A DNA stretch of 64,000 nt. Origin: Hyphomicrobiales bacterium. GTDB taxonomy: Bacteria > Pseudomonadota > Alphaproteobacteria > Rhizobiales > Rhizobiaceae. The notes below the pieces were generated by a model that made no database searches, was not told the DNA's origin, and worked only from the letters and a program-made list of their open reading frames with translations. Shown one piece after another: positions 50,673 through 59,937 of this stretch (position 1 is its first letter; each line of letters starts with the position of its first letter). The stretch covers positions 62,001 to 126,000 of the forward strand of contig UBQW01000033.1 in assembly GCA_900467745.1 (NCBI GenBank), given 5' to 3'. Position numbers and translations under genes: made by a program.

Positions 50673-51053
50673 ATGCGACTGATATCAAAGGCCAAACTCT
50701 GGGCGAAATCACTGAAGCGTGACATCATGGCCCTGTGGCTCGCCGCGCGCGACAGACGCGTGCCCTGGTATGCGAAAACGGTCGCTGGCGGCGTCGCCGC
50801 TTACGCGCTGTCGCCGATCGACCTGATCCCCGATTTCATTCCCGTGCTCGGCTATCTCGACGATCTCCTCATCGTGCCTGTCGGCATCATGCTCGCTGTC
50901 AGGCTCATCCCGTCCGATGTGATGGCGGAGCTACGCGTCGACGCCGCAGCGCGTCTGGAGCGGCCGTCCAGCCGCACCGGACTGATCGTCATCCTTGCCA
51001 TCTGGCTTTGCTGCATCATCTTCGTCGGCATGGCATTCTTGAGAGCCAGATAG
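50673..51053 (+). CDS. YkvA-family (DUF1232) membrane protein
   Basis: 126 residues from ATG at 50673 (AGGA upstream); ATG at 50607 would overlap the degP leader. The DUF1232 signature is clear: PWYAKTVAGGVAAYALSPID followed by LIPDFIPVLGYLDDLLI. A second hydrophobic helix near the C-terminus (LIVILAIWLCCIIFVGMAF) anchors it. Function unknown. Confidence 0.9.
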   Translation: MRLISKAKLWAKSLKRDIMALWLAARDRRVPWYAKTVAGGVAAYALSPIDLIPDFIPVLGYLDDLLIVPVGIMLAVRLIPSDVMAELRVDAAARLERPSSRTGLIVILAIWLCCIIFVGMAFLRAR

Positions 51054-51071
51054 ACAGACAGGAACCACTGC

Positions 51072-51425
51072 ATGACGCGATATCGCCAGCCCCTCCTCTT
51101 CACCGCCGCCGCCCTGCTGCTTTCATCCGTCGGGATAAGTCACGCGGCAAGCTTCGATTGCGAGGCCAAGGAGCTGAAGCCGGACGAAAAGGCGATCTGC
51201 GACAACCGCTCGCTCAACGACGCCGATGTGAAGATGGTGACGACCTTCGACCTGTTGTCGGGCCTGCTTGCCATGGGCTCGCGCGGCACGATGCAGGACG
51301 AGCAGACGGCGTGGCTGAAGAAGCGCCAGGAGTGCGCCGCCGACGTCGCCTGCATCCAGGCCGCCTATGACGAGCGGCTGAAGCAGCTGGCGGAAAGCTA
51401 CAAAAACATAAACCGGCCGCTTTGA
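51072..51425 (+). CDS. LprI-like (DUF1311) exported protein
   Basis: 117 residues with a signal peptide ending near ISHAA. The mature part is short and helical with four cysteines: FDCEAK, AICDN, QECAADVAC. The pattern FDC..A...DE.AIC....L...D matches DUF1311/LprI, whose best-known member inhibits lysozyme; that activity is not shown here. It follows the YkvA gene by 18 nt. Confidence 0.85.
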   Translation: MTRYRQPLLFTAAALLLSSVGISHAASFDCEAKELKPDEKAICDNRSLNDADVKMVTTFDLLSGLLAMGSRGTMQDEQTAWLKKRQECAADVACIQAAYDERLKQLAESYKNINRPL

Positions 51426-51437
51426 GGCGACCGGTTT
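51410..51437. terminator. Hairpin between convergent lprI-like and ilvD genes
   Basis: Imperfect stem AAACCGG-CCGC / GGCG-ACCGGTTT that includes the lprI-like stop codon, followed by TTTAAT on the plus strand. It probably terminates both genes. Confidence 0.55.
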
Positions 51438-51467
51438 AATAGAGCAGCTGACTCTTAATCAGCGGGT

Positions 51468-53306
51468 TCAGCGATCGCCGAGATCGCGAACGGCGCCACG
51501 GTCGGCGCTGGTTGCGAAGGCGGCGTAGGCCTTCAGCGCGGTCGTGACGTTACGCTTGCGCTTTTCGGCCGGCTGCCAGCCCTTGGCGTCCTGTTCGGCG
51601 CGGCGGGTTGCCAGTTCCTGGTCGTCAACGCGCAGGCTGATCGTGCGGTTCGGGATGTCGATATCGATCATGTCGCCTTCGCGCACGAGGCCGATGGTGC
51701 CGCCATTGGCCGCTTCCGGAGAGGCGTGGCCGATCGACAGACCCGAGGTGCCGCCGGAGAAGCGTCCGTCGGTGATCAGAGCGCAAGCCTTTCCGAGGCC
51801 CTTCGACTTCAGGTAGCTCGTCGGATAGAGCATTTCCTGCATGCCCGGGCCGCCCTTCGGGCCTTCATAGCGGATGACCACGACATCGCCGGCGACGACT
51901 TCGTTGGACAGGATCGCCTTTACGGCCGCGTCCTGGCTTTCATAGACCTTGGCCGGGCCGGAGAACTTCAGGATCGATTCATCGACGCCTGCCGTCTTCA
52001 CGATGCAGCCGTCGAGCGCGAGGTTGCCCTTCAGGACGGCCAAACCGCCATCCTTGGAGAAGGGATGCTGGGCATCGCGGATGACGCCGGTTTCGCGGTC
52101 GAGGTCGAGTTCTTCCCAACGCGAGCTCTGACTGAATGCGACCTGCGTCGGAACACCGCCGGGGGCCGCGCTGAAGAGATCGAAGGCGGCTTTGTTGTCG
52201 GTGACCGCGACATCCCACTGCGCCAGCGCTTCGCGCATGGTCGGAGCATGCACCGTCGGAAGATCGACATTCAGCAGGCCGGCGCGGTCGAGTTCGCCGA
52301 GAATGGCCATGATGCCGCCGGCGCGGTGAACGTCTTCCATGTGAACGTCGGCCTTGGCAGGCGCGACCTTCGACAGGCAGGGAACACGGCGCGACAGGCG
52401 ATCGATATCGTCCATCGTGAAATCGATCTCGCCTTCATGCGCGGCCGCAAGAATGTGCAGAACGGTGTTGGTCGAGCCGCCCATGGCAATATCGAGCGCC
52501 ATGGCGTTTTCGAACGCGCCCTTGCTGGCGATGGTGCGCGGCAGAGCGGTCAGATCGTCCTGTTCGTAATAACGGCGGGCGAGCTCGACGACGCGACGAC
52601 CGGCTTCAAGGAAGAGCTCCTTGCGGTCGGAATGGGTGGCGAGTGTCGAGCCGTTTCCTGGTAAGGACAGGCCCAGGGCTTCCGTCAGACAGTTCATCGA
52701 GTTCGCCGTGAACATGCCGGAGCAGGAACCGCAGGTCGGGCACGCGGAGCGCTCGATGACGGCGACGTCTTCATCGCTGATCTTGTCGTCGGCGGCTGCG
52801 ACCATGGCATCGACGAGGTCGAGCGCGACCTTCTTGCCGTTCAGCACCACCTTGCCGGCTTCCATAGGGCCGCCGGAGACGAAGACTGTCGGGATGTTGA
52901 GGCGCAGCGAGGCCATCAGCATGCCGGGGGTGATCTTGTCGCAGTTGGAGATGCAGACCATGGCGTCAGCGCAGTGGGCGTTGACCATGTATTCGACGCT
53001 GTCGGCGATCAGTTCGCGCGAAGGCAGCGAATAGAGCATGCCGTCATGGCCCATGGCGATACCGTCGTCGACGGCGATCGTGTTGAACTCCTTGGCGACG
53101 CCGCCGGCCGCTTCGATTTCGCGCGCGACGAGCTGGCCGAGGTCCTTCAGGTGGACGTGGCCCGGCACGAACTGGGTGAAGGAGTTGACCACCGCGATAA
53201 TCGGCTTGCCGAAATCCGAATCCTTCATGCCCGTGGCGCGCCAAAGGCCGCGCGCGCCCGCCATGTTGCGGCCGTGGGTCGTGGTTCTCGAACGATAAGC
53301 TGGCAT
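51468..53306 (-). CDS. ilvD: Dihydroxy-acid dehydratase
   Basis: Iron-sulfur dehydratase of the valine/isoleucine and leucine pathway, converting 2,3-dihydroxy acids to 2-keto acids; 612 residues. Cluster cysteines are in SNCDKITPGM and ACPTCGSCSGMFTANSMN; GGRFSGGTSGLSIGH is the C-terminal signature. Length and motifs fit the standard enzyme. Confidence 0.98.
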   Translation of the reverse strand: MPAYRSRTTTHGRNMAGARGLWRATGMKDSDFGKPIIAVVNSFTQFVPGHVHLKDLGQLVAREIEAAGGVAKEFNTIAVDDGIAMGHDGMLYSLPSRELIADSVEYMVNAHCADAMVCISNCDKITPGMLMASLRLNIPTVFVSGGPMEAGKVVLNGKKVALDLVDAMVAAADDKISDEDVAVIERSACPTCGSCSGMFTANSMNCLTEALGLSLPGNGSTLATHSDRKELFLEAGRRVVELARRYYEQDDLTALPRTIASKGAFENAMALDIAMGGSTNTVLHILAAAHEGEIDFTMDDIDRLSRRVPCLSKVAPAKADVHMEDVHRAGGIMAILGELDRAGLLNVDLPTVHAPTMREALAQWDVAVTDNKAAFDLFSAAPGGVPTQVAFSQSSRWEELDLDRETGVIRDAQHPFSKDGGLAVLKGNLALDGCIVKTAGVDESILKFSGPAKVYESQDAAVKAILSNEVVAGDVVVIRYEGPKGGPGMQEMLYPTSYLKSKGLGKACALITDGRFSGGTSGLSIGHASPEAANGGTIGLVREGDMIDIDIPNRTISLRVDDQELATRRAEQDAKGWQPAEKRKRNVTTALKAYAAFATSADRGAVRDLGDR

Positions 53307-53636
53307 TGGTGTTTCCTCACAACATCGGAAGTCTTGCGCGATACTGGGCGGATCTTGACGACACGCTCCTACTATCGCTGCTTTTTGGAATTGTCCTAGT
53401 CCAAAGAGTATATGCTGTCACTACCGGGAAAGGCAAAAGCGGTACTCCTCGGTACGCCTCAAGCGTCGATCGATCATATACGTGGGCAGAACGTGGTTTG
53501 TTACAGGCAGACGCTACGTTTTCGCTACACGATAAGTTGGCTTCCCGGCCGGCCGCTTCAAGGCGTAAACAGTGATCCGAAACGAGCTTGAATGCGTTCA
53601 AGTTCAATGCCGAGCCAGGCTGCTCAGGAGGATATC
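53307..53636. other. Divergent promoter region between ilvD and msrP
   Basis: About 330 bp holding both promoters. The direct repeat GGTAC-TCCTC-GGTAC occurs near 53440-53455, and AT-rich TATATG segments lie near 53408 and 53477. I could not assign a -35/-10 pair with confidence. No gene. Confidence 0.4.
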
Positions 53637-54584
53637 ATGCCCGTCTATCGTCCACCCAAGATTGCTTCGTCTGAGATCACGCCGCGCCAGACCTATCTTG
53701 ATCGCCGCCAGTTCCTTGGAGCCGCCGCGATCGGCGCAGTGGGTCTATTGGGTGCCGGCACTGCCGGCGCAGCCGTACTTACGACCGTCGACAGCAAGTA
53801 CAAGGTCGACGAGAAGCTGACCCCGATCAAGGATGTGACGACCTACAACAACTTCTACGAGTTCGGTCTCGACAAGGGTGATCCCGCGGCGCTGTCCGGC
53901 GATTTCAAGCCCACGCCCTGGACGATCAAGGTCGATGGCATGGTCAACAAGCCGGGCACCTTCGATCTCGACGCGCTGATGAAGGAATTCCCGATCGAGA
54001 GCCGCACCTATCGCATGCGGTGCGTCGAGGCATGGTCGATGGTGATCCCTTGGGATGGCTTTCCGCTGGCCTCGCTGCTCAGCAAGGTCGAGCCTCTCGG
54101 GAGCGCCAAGTACGTCGCCTTCGAGACCGTGGTTCGCCCGGAAGAGATGCCGGGGCAGAAGGGGATCTTCCAGTCGCTTGATTGGCCTTATGTCGAGGGC
54201 CTGCGGCTCGACGAAGCGAACCACCCGCTGACGCTGCTCGCGGTCGGGCTTTATGGCGAGACACTGCCCAACCAGAACGGCGCGCCGATCCGGCTGGTCG
54301 TTCCCTGGAAATATGGCTTCAAGGGCATCAAGTCGATCGTGCGGATCACGCTGACGGACAAGGAGCCGAAGAACACCTGGCAAGTCACCAATTCGCAGGA
54401 ATACGGCTTCTATGCCAATGTGAACCCCGCCGTCGATCATCCGCGCTGGAGCCAGGCCACCGAGCGGCGGATCGGCGAGAGCGGATTCTTCGGCGCCAGC
54501 CGACATCCGACGCTGCCGTTCAACGGCTATGGCGATGAGGTGGCGAGCCTTTATGCGGGCATGGACCTGAAGGCGAACTTCTGA
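53637..54584 (+). CDS. msrP: Periplasmic protein-methionine-sulfoxide reductase, catalytic subunit MsrP
   Basis: Molybdopterin enzyme that repairs oxidised methionine in periplasmic proteins. ATG at 53637 has CAGGAGG upstream; 315 residues. A Tat signal is visible: LDRRQFLGAAAIGAVGLLG with R23-R24. The molybdenum-ligand cysteine is C129 in TYRMRCVEAWSMVIPW. It overlaps msrQ by one nucleotide (TGATG), so the two are co-translated. Confidence 0.97.
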   Translation: MPVYRPPKIASSEITPRQTYLDRRQFLGAAAIGAVGLLGAGTAGAAVLTTVDSKYKVDEKLTPIKDVTTYNNFYEFGLDKGDPAALSGDFKPTPWTIKVDGMVNKPGTFDLDALMKEFPIESRTYRMRCVEAWSMVIPWDGFPLASLLSKVEPLGSAKYVAFETVVRPEEMPGQKGIFQSLDWPYVEGLRLDEANHPLTLLAVGLYGETLPNQNGAPIRLVVPWKYGFKGIKSIVRITLTDKEPKNTWQVTNSQEYGFYANVNPAVDHPRWSQATERRIGESGFFGASRHPTLPFNGYGDEVASLYAGMDLKANF

Positions 54585-55237
54585 TGGCGACGCTCTCGTT
54601 CAGCCTGCCGAAGCGATGGCATTCGGCCTCCGTCTGGCTGCTCTACGTCGTCGGGCTGCTGCCTGCCGCCTGGACCTTCTATCTCGGCGCCACCGACCAG
54701 CTGGGCGCCGATCCGGTCAAGACCTTCGAGCTATTCCTCGGCCTTTGGGCCATCCGCTTCCTGGTGCTGACGCTCGCCGTATCCCCTGCCCGCGATCTGC
54801 TCGGCTGGAACTATCTGCGCTATCGCCGCGCGCTGGGGCTTCTCTGTTTTTATTACGTGGCCATGCACTTCACGGTCTACATGGTCCTTGACCAAGCGCT
54901 CGACGTCTCCGCTGTCCTCGACGATGTGATGAAGCGTCCCTTCATCATGTTCGGCATGGCCGGCCTTGTGCTGCTCGTGCCGCTGGCGGTGACCTCCAAC
55001 AACCTGTCGATCCGGAAGCTCGGATCGAAGTGGATTTGGCTGCACAAGCTGATCTACATCATCGCCGCCTGTGGCGCGGTGCACTTCGCGCTGTCGACGA
55101 AGCTTCTCGACCTAGAGCAGTATGTCTATGTCGGCTTGATCATCCTGATGATCCTCTATCGGTCATGGCGGCCGATCATGACCCAGCGGCGTCGGGCGGC
55201 AAAGCGCGCTGCGACTGTCGCGCCCAGGGCCGCGTGA
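54584..55237 (+). CDS. msrQ: Haem-binding membrane subunit MsrQ
   Basis: 217-residue six-helix b-type haem protein that passes quinol electrons to MsrP. The ferric-reductase-like motifs are RFLVLTLAVSPARDLLGWN, GLLCFYYVAMHFTVYMVLD (histidine ligand) and WLHKLIYIIAACGAVHF. The C-terminal tail is basic and Ala-rich. Confidence 0.96.
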   Translation: MATLSFSLPKRWHSASVWLLYVVGLLPAAWTFYLGATDQLGADPVKTFELFLGLWAIRFLVLTLAVSPARDLLGWNYLRYRRALGLLCFYYVAMHFTVYMVLDQALDVSAVLDDVMKRPFIMFGMAGLVLLVPLAVTSNNLSIRKLGSKWIWLHKLIYIIAACGAVHFALSTKLLDLEQYVYVGLIILMILYRSWRPIMTQRRRAAKRAATVAPRAA

Positions 55238-55376
55238 AAGGCCCCTGCCGCAACGATATCGACCATTCCAAGGCGACTATCGAGCCCAAGAATTGAACAC
55301 GTTGATTATTTCAGAATATTAACGGCTCTCCCGTAGAAGTGGTCATCTCTGCGACGACAATCACGCGAGATCAGAC

Positions 55377-57170
55377 GTGGCCGGTTTTTTAAGGTATTTT
55401 TTGTCGAAGTATCATCTGGAATCCAGATGGATTCATACATCGCTTTTTACCGCGGTCGTATTGGCCGCCCTCGCCCTCGTACTGGTTCGCTTCCATTTCC
55501 TCTACGGCTATCCATTCGGTGACAGCACGCGCTATAACGTTCCGTGGAGCGCGGCGTTCACATCGCAAATAGCGTCGGGAGATCCCTATCCGAGGTGGCT
55601 TTTTGACTACCCGCAGAATATCGGCAGCCCCGTCTTTTATTTCTATGGGCCTTTGCCGTTCTACGTAACTTCCGCTCTCCACTTCATATTGCCCAGCCTA
55701 TCCATCACGTCGCAACTCACGGCGCTCCATTTTGTCATGTACTGGCTCGCAGGGGGCACGTTTTTCTTCTTCGCCCAGCAGCTGGTCGGCAGGCGTTTCG
55801 CGCTTCTTGGGGCCATGCTGTACATGGCCTTGCCATATCATTTTCTAGACATCGAACTGCGCAATGCCTTTGGCGAAGGCTTTGCGTACATTTGGTTGCC
55901 GCTGATATTTGCCGGATTGCGGCATTGTCCCGCAGGGGAAAAGCGCTGGATCATCGCCATGGCCGGATATGCGGGCATTATCTATTCCCACATTCCGAGC
56001 GCGCTTTTGGTGACCCCAATCATGGTGGTCTGGACTGCCGTTTCCTATCGTGGCGACATCGGCCGTGGTCTGATCAGGCTTGGTTTCGTGGGCTTGGGTG
56101 GCATCCTGCTCGCTGCCCCCTACCTGCTTCCGGCCATTGGGCTGCGGCCTATGCTTCTCCAGGATGCCTGGCTTTTTGATGCTCACTTCCTGCCAGAGAA
56201 TTGGTTGCTGCCGCGCGGCTTTTCATTCAGCACGGGCGTAATATTTTACAGCTCCATTCTCTCCGCAGCCGTCTTGGGTTTCGGGGCCGCTCTCTGCGTA
56301 GCCGCATCGTCCAAGTCAACAATACCGTTGCCCGAAGGGTCGACCGGCAGTATGGCCCCGCTGAGAGCGACGGCTGCGGCTTGCGCGATCGGTATCACTT
56401 TCATCCTCTTCATAATGTCGGAACCGTCGAAATGGCTTTGGCTAAACATCGGCCCACTCAGAAGCACCCAATTCCCGTTCAGACTAGGTGTAACGGCTGA
56501 CTTTCTCTCAGCGACTGCCCTTATCATCGCCTTGAGAACTGCCTCGGCGAAGTTCCGATATGGTTTTCGACCGATCTGGTTGGTTTACACCCTCCTCCTG
56601 ACAGTCGTCGGAACCTCTCTTCTCGCTCGATTGGACGCCGTTTCATATATCTACCTTGACCAACCAGCAACGCTCGATAGCGATGCGCTTCATTGCTGCG
56701 TCTTGCCTTATGAATATTGGCTGCCAGACGTCGTGCATAGTGGCCTCTACAACGAGGTAGGCGGGCCTGAAGGTTATCAAGCTCTCGCGCGGACGTTTCC
56801 GCCAATTGAAGCGTTGTCGCCGGCCGGCAATGACGAGCGCCTGAAGATAGAAAGAACAGGCTCGACATTGCGGATTCACGCGAGCGTAGAGAATGCCACC
56901 GACGTTCGGATCGCGCAGGCCTACTTTCCACTATGGTCTCTAAAAGACCTCTCGACTGGCAGCGAGCTGCCGCTACGCTCCGATCCGGAGACCGGGCTGA
57001 TCCTCGCCACTATCCCGCCCGACAGCAGAGAGCTCCAACTTGAGTTGAAGATGACCCCGTATGAGAGATGGGGCAACGTCGCAGGGCTGTCTGGCCTGAT
57101 GCTGATAATAGCGCTGCTATGGCGGAGAACACCTGAACCAGGCGGCGGAAGAGACCGGTCGCCCTTGTGA
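55377..57170 (+). CDS. Large polytopic membrane protein, PTPS-related / GT-C-like
   Basis: 597 residues, GTG start. Residues about 20-430 hold ten or more hydrophobic helices; the rest is a soluble, probably periplasmic, domain followed by one terminal helix (near 570-585). The segments PFGDSTRYNVPWSAAF and NIGSPVFYFYGPLPFY resemble the PTPS_related membrane family and polyisoprenoid-dependent glycosyltransferases, but no catalytic residue can be named. It is AT-richer than its neighbours and uses TTA, ATA and AGA codons, suggesting a different origin. Confidence 0.75.
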   Translation: MAGFLRYFLSKYHLESRWIHTSLFTAVVLAALALVLVRFHFLYGYPFGDSTRYNVPWSAAFTSQIASGDPYPRWLFDYPQNIGSPVFYFYGPLPFYVTSALHFILPSLSITSQLTALHFVMYWLAGGTFFFFAQQLVGRRFALLGAMLYMALPYHFLDIELRNAFGEGFAYIWLPLIFAGLRHCPAGEKRWIIAMAGYAGIIYSHIPSALLVTPIMVVWTAVSYRGDIGRGLIRLGFVGLGGILLAAPYLLPAIGLRPMLLQDAWLFDAHFLPENWLLPRGFSFSTGVIFYSSILSAAVLGFGAALCVAASSKSTIPLPEGSTGSMAPLRATAAACAIGITFILFIMSEPSKWLWLNIGPLRSTQFPFRLGVTADFLSATALIIALRTASAKFRYGFRPIWLVYTLLLTVVGTSLLARLDAVSYIYLDQPATLDSDALHCCVLPYEYWLPDVVHSGLYNEVGGPEGYQALARTFPPIEALSPAGNDERLKIERTGSTLRIHASVENATDVRIAQAYFPLWSLKDLSTGSELPLRSDPETGLILATIPPDSRELQLELKMTPYERWGNVAGLSGLMLIIALLWRRTPEPGGGRDRSPL

Positions 57171-57182
57171 AACCCTCAAACG

Positions 57183-57214
57183 AAAACAGCCGGGCTTTTC
57201 AGCCCGGCTGTTTT
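57183..57214. terminator. Bidirectional terminator between the PTPS-related gene and rplQ
   Basis: Perfect 14-bp stem AAAACAGCCGGGCT / AGCCCGGCTGTTTT with a 4-nt loop; T-runs occur on both strands. It ends the ribosomal/rpoA transcript on the minus strand and the membrane-protein gene on the plus strand. Confidence 0.92.
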
Positions 57215-57236
57215 GCTTCCGGCGAACCGGAAAATA

Positions 57237-57662
57237 TTAAGCGGCTTCAGCAGCAGCTGCTTCGGCTTCAACGCGAGCCTTGTCGGCTGCGCCCTTGGCG
57301 AAGGTGTCGCGGTCAACGAATTCGATGACGGCGAGAGCGGCGTTGTCGCCCTGGCGGAAGCCAGCCTTCATGATACGCAGGTAGCCGCCGTTGCGGGTTG
57401 CGTAGCGCGAAGCGATCGTGTCGAAGAGCTTCGAAACAACAGCGGCGTCGCGGATCTGCGAGATCGCCTGACGACGAGCGTGCAGGTCGCCGCGCTTGCC
57501 GAGGGTTACGAGCTTTTCAACGATCGGACGGATTTCCTTTGCCTTCGGCAGGGTGGTCACGATCTGCTCATGGGTGATGAGCGAAGCCGCCATGTTGGCA
57601 AACATTGCCTTGCGGTGGCTAGCGGTTCTATTCAGCTTGCGGCCGGCTTTACCGTGGCGCAT
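57237..57662 (-). CDS. rplQ: 50S ribosomal protein L17
   Basis: 141 residues. MRHGKAGRKLNRTASHRKAMF is the signature, read here as MRHGKAGRKLNRT and SHRKAMFANMAASLI. The C-terminus has an Ala/Glu-rich extension of about 20 residues typical of alphaproteobacteria. It is the last gene of the alpha-type unit, after rpoA. Confidence 0.98.
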   Translation of the reverse strand: MRHGKAGRKLNRTASHRKAMFANMAASLITHEQIVTTLPKAKEIRPIVEKLVTLGKRGDLHARRQAISQIRDAAVVSKLFDTIASRYATRNGGYLRIMKAGFRQGDNAALAVIEFVDRDTFAKGAADKARVEAEAAAAEAA

Positions 57663-57707
57663 TGCTATTCTCCTTCACATGCAGGCATCTCGCCCGCCGT
57701 TTGATGG

Positions 57708-58718
57708 TTAGTATTGGTCTTCGTAACGCTTGGCGAGATCTTCGATGTTCTCGGGCGGCCATGCGGGCACTTCCATGCCGAGGTGCAGGCCCATGGAAGC
57801 GAGAACTTCCTTGATTTCGTTCAGCGACTTGCGACCAAAATTCGGCGTGCGGAGCATTTCTGCTTCGGTCTTCTGAATGAGGTCGCCGATGTAGACGATG
57901 TTGTCGTTCTTCAGGCAGTTTGCCGAGCGAACAGACAGTTCGAGTTCGTCCACCTTCTTGAGGAGAGCCGGGTTGAAAGCGAGTTCGGTGACTGCTTCTT
58001 CTTCGGTTTCCTTCTGCGGCTCGTCGAAGTTGACGAACACGCCAAGCTGATCCTGCAGGATGCGAGCCGCGAAAGCGACGGCATCTTCGCCGGAGATCGA
58101 ACCATCGGTTTCGATGGTCATGTTCAGCTTGTCGTAGTCGAGAACCTGTCCTTCGCGGGTATTTTCAACCTTGTAGGACACCTTCTTGACCGGCGAATAA
58201 AGGCTATCGACCGGGATGAGACCGATCGGAGCATCTTCCGCACGATTGCGATCGGCCGGGACATAGCCCTTGCCGTTGTTGACGGTGAATTCCATGCGGA
58301 TTTCGGCGCCCTCGTCGAGCGTGCAGATCACATGCTCGGGGTTGAGGATTTCGATATCGCCGACCGTCTGGATGTCGCCAGCCGTTACAACGCCCGGACC
58401 CTGCTTACGCACGACCATGCGCTTTGCGTCGTCGCCATCCATCTTGATGGCGATTTCCTTGATGTTCAGGACGATGTCGGTGACATCTTCACGAACGCCA
58501 GGGATCGACGAGAATTCATGCAGCACGCCATCGATCTGCACGGCCGTCACTGCGGCACCGCGCAGCGAGGACAGCAGAACGCGGCGAAGCGCGTTGCCGA
58601 GGGTGAGGCCGAAACCGCGCTCCAGCGGCTCTGCTACGAGCGTCGCCTTGGTGCGCGAGCTCGAAGAGAACTCGACCTTGTTCGGCTTGATCAATTCCTG
58701 CCAGTTTTTCTGAATCAT
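57708..58718 (-). CDS. rpoA: DNA-directed RNA polymerase subunit alpha
   Basis: 336 residues: N-terminal dimerisation and assembly domain (to about 235), a linker containing acidic residues, and the C-terminal domain (about 255-320) with SVRSANCLKNDNIVYIGDLI and GRKSLNEIKEVLASMGLHLGM, which contacts UP elements and activators. It lies between rpsK and rplQ; rpsD is absent from the usual enterobacterial slot, as is normal in alphaproteobacteria. Confidence 0.98.
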   Translation of the reverse strand: MIQKNWQELIKPNKVEFSSSSRTKATLVAEPLERGFGLTLGNALRRVLLSSLRGAAVTAVQIDGVLHEFSSIPGVREDVTDIVLNIKEIAIKMDGDDAKRMVVRKQGPGVVTAGDIQTVGDIEILNPEHVICTLDEGAEIRMEFTVNNGKGYVPADRNRAEDAPIGLIPVDSLYSPVKKVSYKVENTREGQVLDYDKLNMTIETDGSISGEDAVAFAARILQDQLGVFVNFDEPQKETEEEAVTELAFNPALLKKVDELELSVRSANCLKNDNIVYIGDLIQKTEAEMLRTPNFGRKSLNEIKEVLASMGLHLGMEVPAWPPENIEDLAKRYEDQY

Positions 58719-58818
58719 ATTTTTGCCTTCCGTTCGTTGCCACCATCCAATCGTGACAACCGAGCTTGAGAAGCATCGGGAGCGAGGATCCGCTCACCGA
58801 TGTTGTGAATGGCGATGA

Positions 58819-59208
58819 TCAGACGCGACGCTTCTTGCGCGGGCGGCAACCATTGTGCGGGATCGGGGTCACGTCACGGATGGACGTGATCATGAAACCA
58901 GCAGCCTGGAGGGCGCGCAGAGCGGATTCACGACCCGAACCCGGACCGCAAACTTCAACTTCCAGCGACTTCATGCCGTGTTCCTGAGCCTTCTTGGCGC
59001 AGTCTTCAGCAGCGATCTGAGCAGCGAACGGGGTCGACTTGCGCGAGCCCTTGAAGCCCTTGGCGCCAGCAGACGACCAGGCAATGGCGTTGCCCTGTGC
59101 GTCGGTGATCGTGATCATCGTGTTGTTGAAGGTCGAGTTGACGTGAGCGACGCCCGACGAAATGTTTTTACGTTCGCGACGGCGAACGCGTACGGCTTCC
59201 TTGGCCAT
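58819..59208 (-). CDS. rpsK: 30S ribosomal protein S11
   Basis: 129 residues from ATG at 59208, with AAGGG upstream. NISSGVAHVNSTFNNTMITI, GNAIAWSSAGAKGFKGSRKS and the C-terminal DVTPIPHNGCRPRKKRRV are S11 signatures. Confidence 0.98.
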   Translation of the reverse strand: MAKEAVRVRRRERKNISSGVAHVNSTFNNTMITITDAQGNAIAWSSAGAKGFKGSRKSTPFAAQIAAEDCAKKAQEHGMKSLEVEVCGPGSGRESALRALQAAGFMITSIRDVTPIPHNGCRPRKKRRV

Positions 59209-59343
59209 TTTAATCCCTTTCTTGGATCTCTGCACCGCCGTAATACCAGCGGCTACACCGGAACGAGACCTTGCGGCCCTGCCCCAAACTCAAAAGAGGC
59301 CGGCGCAGACCGCCAGCCCCCCTAACCTCCGGTTTCCCGGAAA

Positions 59344-59712
59344 TTACTTCTTCTTACCAGCGATAGCCTTTGCCGGGCCCTTGCGGGTACGAGCATTGGT
59401 GTGCGTGCGCTGACCGCGGACCGGAAGGCCACGGCGATGACGCAGGCCGCGGTAGCAGCCGAGGTCCATCAGACGCTTGATATTCATCGAGGTCTCGCGA
59501 CGCAGGTCACCTTCGACCTGATAATCGCGGTCGATGGTTTCGCGGATCTGCAGGACTTCAGCGTCGGTGAGCTGATTCACGCGACGATCAGCAGGAATAC
59601 CGACCTTCTCGATGATTTCCTGTGCGAATTTCGGACCGATCCCGTGAATGTACGTCAGCGCGATTACAACGCGCTTTGCGGTCGGGATGTTGACGCCAGC
59701 GATACGTGCCAC
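59344..59712 (-). CDS. rpsM: 30S ribosomal protein S13 (GTG start)
   Basis: 122 residues beginning with GTG at 59712, translated as MARIAGVNIPTAKRVVIAL as in other S13 proteins, and preceded by AAGGAG 8 nt upstream. The upstream in-frame extension to 59748 lies on the wrong side of the ribosome site. RRGLPVRGQRTHTNARTRKG is the family signature. Confidence 0.97.
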   Translation of the reverse strand: MARIAGVNIPTAKRVVIALTYIHGIGPKFAQEIIEKVGIPADRRVNQLTDAEVLQIRETIDRDYQVEGDLRRETSMNIKRLMDLGCYRGLRHRRGLPVRGQRTHTNARTRKGPAKAIAGKKK

Positions 59713-59937
59713 GCCTATTCTCCTTGCGTTCCAGTTGCCATCCGGCAAGTGGTGTCTCGTTACACGGCCTTGAAAGGCCGCAATTACAATTCAGGTTCTC
59801 AACAAGTCAAAACGATCGAACCCGGAATTCCTATCGGAAGTCCGCGCCGATCGCATCAGATATCGCGAGTTGGCGCGGTGTTTAACGGAATCAGTGCTGA
59901 AAAGCAACCGCTCCCGCCAAGTTTTATTTCCAAAGCC

